From Nitrospiria bacterium (GTDB lineage: Bacteria > Nitrospirota > UBA9217): 41,567 bases of DNA. Below are positions 39,492 to 41,567 of the stretch, in pieces. Every line of letters starts with the position of its first letter. Positions within the stretch are counted from its first letter, which is position 1. The translations under genes and the position numbers were made by a program. Under the pieces are notes generated by a model. That model did not search any database. It was not told the DNA's origin and saw nothing but the letters and a program-made list of their open reading frames with translations. Where the stretch lies: the NCBI GenBank assembly GCA_919902495.1, contig CAKKRC010000052.1:1-41567 (forward strand), read 5' to 3'.

Positions 39492-40388
39492 TTACTTATT
39501 ACAGGGAAACTGTATCTTTACTGTGGAATTACACAGGGATTGAGCAAATCCGGACAGGCGTTTGCAGCCCTCCAGGCCCGTGATCTGGGCCGCGCAGTTG
39601 GCCAGTGCGTCTCCGGGAGATTGGGATTGATTATATCCCCCCGAGGCCGGGGCCTGGGCCTGGGCCGGCTGTTGCTCTCCCGACGAATACATCTCGTCGC
39701 GCCTCATCTGAAGGGGGTAGCCTCCTGCCGGGGATGCGCCTCTGCCGCTGTTTCTCAAAAGCGCTTTTTCCGCGCGTTTTGCCTCGTGCGTGGACTCAAG
39801 CATCGCCTGGATGAGATCGACGGTCAACCCCATCTGTTTCAAGGTGTCGATCTCTTCATCCGTAAAATCCCTGTATATGCCCTTCCGCACGCGGACCTTC
39901 TCCAGGACCATTCCGGACTCTGCGCCGCTCCTGATGGACTCGAGGCAATCATGGACCCGCAGGCCTTCGGGACCTGTCAGCAGGAGACGTTGACGATACG
40001 GCACGAACGGCAATCCGTCCTCGAATTCGAGCACGAACTTCCTGTAGTCCTCATAGCCGCCCTTTTGTTCATCGATGAGCCGACACATCTGCGCGAGGAT
40101 GTCCTGCCTTTTGGGCACGGAAGGACAGGTACGGAGGAAACCGGCGCATGCATCGAACGTGCCGAGCGGCTGCTCCTCCTGGCAGGGGTCCGTTCTCACC
40201 GGAGGCAGCGGCGCTTCGGCAGCAACGACCGGGACGGCCCCGGTTCTCTCCCTGTTCAAGGCGACCGACCCTGTGGTCGGAGGCAAGGGGGATTGTATGG
40301 AGGGGGAAGGGGTCGTAGCGCATCCGGTGAGGACCAGCAGGAGTGCCAGATGCAAACGCCCGTACGGGCCGGTCAAAAAGTTCGTCAT
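39492..40388 (-). CDS. Cys-rich lipoprotein of unknown function, possible cassette gene
   Basis: A 298-residue protein with a lipoprotein signal (LALLLVLTGC). A Pro-rich lead precedes a region with several cysteines (DACAGFLRTC, MCRLI, HDCLES, then CAAQI, GCKRL, LCNS, PCNK), a charged helix with DFTDEEIDTLKQMG, and a Gln/Ala/Ser-rich linker. No family recognised. ATG 40388 follows GAGGAAAATA. It sits between two attC-like hairpins, so it could be a cassette, though its length is above the usual. Confidence 0.6.
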   Translation of the reverse strand: MTNFLTGPYGRLHLALLLVLTGCATTPSPSIQSPLPPTTGSVALNRERTGAVPVVAAEAPLPPVRTDPCQEEQPLGTFDACAGFLRTCPSVPKRQDILAQMCRLIDEQKGGYEDYRKFVLEFEDGLPFVPYRQRLLLTGPEGLRVHDCLESIRSGAESGMVLEKVRVRKGIYRDFTDEEIDTLKQMGLTVDLIQAMLESTHEAKRAEKALLRNSGRGASPAGGYPLQMRRDEMYSSGEQQPAQAQAPASGGYNQSQSPGDALANCAAQITGLEGCKRLSGFAQSLCNSTVKIQFPCNK

Positions 40389-40441
40389 TATTTTCCTCGG
40401 TGATATGGTGTCAGTTCGATTTTCGACCATTTGTCTGAAGA

Positions 40442-40500
40442 AGTGAACACGCGGCTGACGCGCCGCTTTGGGCGCGTCGCAGTCGAGCCGCATGTTAATA
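40442..40500 (-). mobile_element. attC-like integron recombination site 2
   Basis: Minus strand: TATTAAC, then TGCGGCT...AGCCGC, an inner ACGCGCC/GGCGCGT stem and GTTCACT. The stop codon TAA of the upstream ORF falls inside the first box. The core GCGACGCGCC, six or seven bases, GGCGCGT is shared with site 1. Confidence 0.6.
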
Positions 40501-40911
40501 CATTTTGATAGCTTTTAAGAAGTTGATAAATGGAAGAAATCTACGCCAGACCAACAAACTAAAAACTAAACCCCATATGATAAAAGCAGCTTCGCAAACA
40601 ATTAAAAAAATGCCTGATGCACCGCCGCCTGGAGAGATTGTAGCAGCGACTCTCGGAAACGAATCTATGAGGTTAATGAAAGGGTAGCCTGGTATCAGAA
40701 ATAAAAACGATGGCCAGTAGAGAGGCCACCAAGGTGATTTCATCCCTATGAATGAAGCTACCACCATTAATAATATTGAGGCTATACCGAAAAGCAGGCT
40801 TATCTTAAAACCAGTTAGCAAGTGGCGCATACGTTCTCGATTACGATAATTCGGGCATGAGGTTTTCTTACCGGGTACTATCAACGTTAAATCGGTTTTC
40901 CTGCCGCACAA
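40495..40911 (-). CDS. small membrane protein, cassette ORF, likely frameshifted near its start
   Basis: A 138-residue frame opening at TTG 40911. After a Cys-containing N-terminus (CGRK, CPNY), two or three hydrophobic helices follow (ISLLFGIASILLMVV, FLFLIPGYPF, GIFLIVCEAAFIIWGLVFSLLV). An ATG at 40925 with a GAGGAAAAC site lies in another frame; removing two bases near 40910 would join it and give a CVLCGRK zinc-ribbon start. AT-rich compared with the backbone, no homologue recalled. The stop lies inside attC-like site 2. Confidence 0.5.
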   Translation of the reverse strand: MCGRKTDLTLIVPGKKTSCPNYRNRERMRHLLTGFKISLLFGIASILLMVVASFIGMKSPWWPLYWPSFLFLIPGYPFINLIDSFPRVAATISPGGGASGIFLIVCEAAFIIWGLVFSLLVWRRFLPFINFLKAIKMY

Positions 40912-40938
40912 AGTACACAGCCCATGTTTTCCTCTTGT

Positions 40939-41000
40939 AGTTAACGACGCGGGTCACGCGCCGCCTTCTGGCGCGTCGCCGTGGACCCGCCTCGTTATAA
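40939..41000 (-). mobile_element. attC-like integron recombination site 1
   Basis: Minus strand: TTATAAC (first box), GAGGCGGGTC...GACCCGC arms, inner ACGCGCC/GGCGCGT stem, then GTTAACT. The outer TAACGA/TCGTTA and inner stems pair imperfectly with an unpaired segment on one side, as attC sites do. It starts two bases after the stop of the next ORF. Confidence 0.6.
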
Positions 41001-41002
41001 TC

Positions 41003-41446
41003 TTAGTCAGAAAAGCGGGAGTTCTCGAGATAATCCTTAAAAGCTTTCTCAGACTCTTTTACCTGAGTTCGGAAAGTCTCGAGATCTTGCTTGCTGATTT
41101 TTCCAGCCTTCATCTTCAGTTCAGCTACCTCAAATTTTGCTTTGGCCAACTGCGCTTCAAGATAAAGAACATATCCTTCTATCCTTAATAAACTGTTGGG
41201 GTAGCCGACGTAAAATCGCGCCGAATCGACGATATCAGGGACGGTTTTTGAATTCCGAATAAAACCTTCTAGCTTTTCGAGATGCTCTATAGCTCTCTCA
41301 TATTCTCCTCGGCTGACATCGGATTCATGTACTTGTAAAGTTTCGGGTATGTCAGTTTTAGCGGTCTTTCCAGATTGAGTGGTATGTCCTGTAGCAGTCA
41401 TGAGAACAATAAACAAAATAGCCAACGTGCTCACGCTTAATTTCAT
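41003..41446 (-). CDS. small exported protein with coiled coil, cassette ORF
   Basis: A 147-residue protein with a Sec-type signal (cleavage near residue 20, TATGHTTQ). The rest is mostly helical; the C-terminal third (LEAQLAKAKFEVAELKMKAG and after) is a probable coiled coil. ATG 41446 follows GAGGAGGTC. AT-rich compared with the backbone. The leader at 41447-41567 has a doubled ATATGAGGA but no attC-like hairpin before the window ends. Function unknown. Confidence 0.65.
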   Translation of the reverse strand: MKLSVSTLAILFIVLMTATGHTTQSGKTAKTDIPETLQVHESDVSRGEYERAIEHLEKLEGFIRNSKTVPDIVDSARFYVGYPNSLLRIEGYVLYLEAQLAKAKFEVAELKMKAGKISKQDLETFRTQVKESEKAFKDYLENSRFSD

Positions 41447-41567
41447 TCAGACCTCCTCATATAATTCCTCATATAACCAGTTATTGACTATAAGGAAACT
41501 ACTATCTACATATGATGGTCTCGTAAGAATAGTATTTGCATAATCAGCCAATAATAATCGCATGAAT

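Noticed and set aside
1-41567. CRISPR array
   Set aside because: No set of regularly spaced identical direct repeats with unique spacers was seen; the repeats present are palindromic single copies or short tandem purine units.
1-41567. Insertion sequence, transposase or phage genes
   Set aside because: None of the convincing coding frames shows transposase, phage integrase or phage structural motifs.
39433-41567. Integron integrase intI
   Set aside because: No tyrosine-recombinase-like frame is present between dinB and the right edge; the integrase, if any, is outside the window.

Overview
The window is about 41.5 kb of dense, GC-rich bacterial chromosome. It comes from a Gram-negative anaerobe or facultative anaerobe with extensive cell-envelope redox chemistry. 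Evidence includes a futalosine-type menaquinone gene (mqnA), an RND efflux pump, lipoproteins, an outer-membrane barrel, several exported c-type cytochromes, tatA with a Tat substrate, and a bifunctional Rel enzyme. The gene set resembles Nitrospirota or Desulfobacterota/Geobacter-like lineages. That placement is inference; there is no rRNA gene here to fix it.

Layout. 1-3087: the 3' end of an RND pump, mqnA, and a CDF metal exporter. 3101-8588: a probable sphingolipid locus with an SDR reductase, a serine-palmitoyltransferase-like enzyme, a bCerS/YghO-like acyltransferase, a DGK1/SEC59-like CTP lipid kinase and, convergently, a PAP2/Aur1-like phosphotransferase. 8632-12314: SRPBCC protein plus a MacA/LolD/MacB-type exporter. 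12406-17046: a DUF2892 membrane protein, then on the minus strand an operon of an outer-membrane barrel, an FG-GAP lipoprotein, a dihaem cytochrome and a DUF2318 lipoprotein. 17114-20708: two near-identical units (small exported protein, conserved non-coding tail, terminator), each followed by an exported redox protein. One of these is a Tat-exported split-Soret-like cytochrome. The other is a five-haem cytochrome read through an in-frame UGA, probably selenocysteine. 20874-26738: mobA, tatA, recJ, rel, ridA and a lipoprotein.

26777-33075 holds a rhomboid-like protein with a zinc ribbon, Smr and TfoX proteins, a response regulator, a diguanylate cyclase, a nitroreductase and MltD. 33271-37028 holds dnaE and tRNA-Cys. 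37194-39309 holds a MazF-type toxin-antitoxin pair and dinB. From 39433 to the right edge, three orphan ORFs on the minus strand are each followed by an attC-like hairpin, and the two outermost are AT-rich. This looks like an integron cassette array running off the window.

The most notable items are the ceramide-type locus, the probable selenocysteine multihaem cytochrome, the duplicated leaderless small-gene units, and the cassette array. Gaps between genes carry at least four families of dispersed palindromic repeats. Functions are assigned from motifs and remembered family features; no database search was possible.
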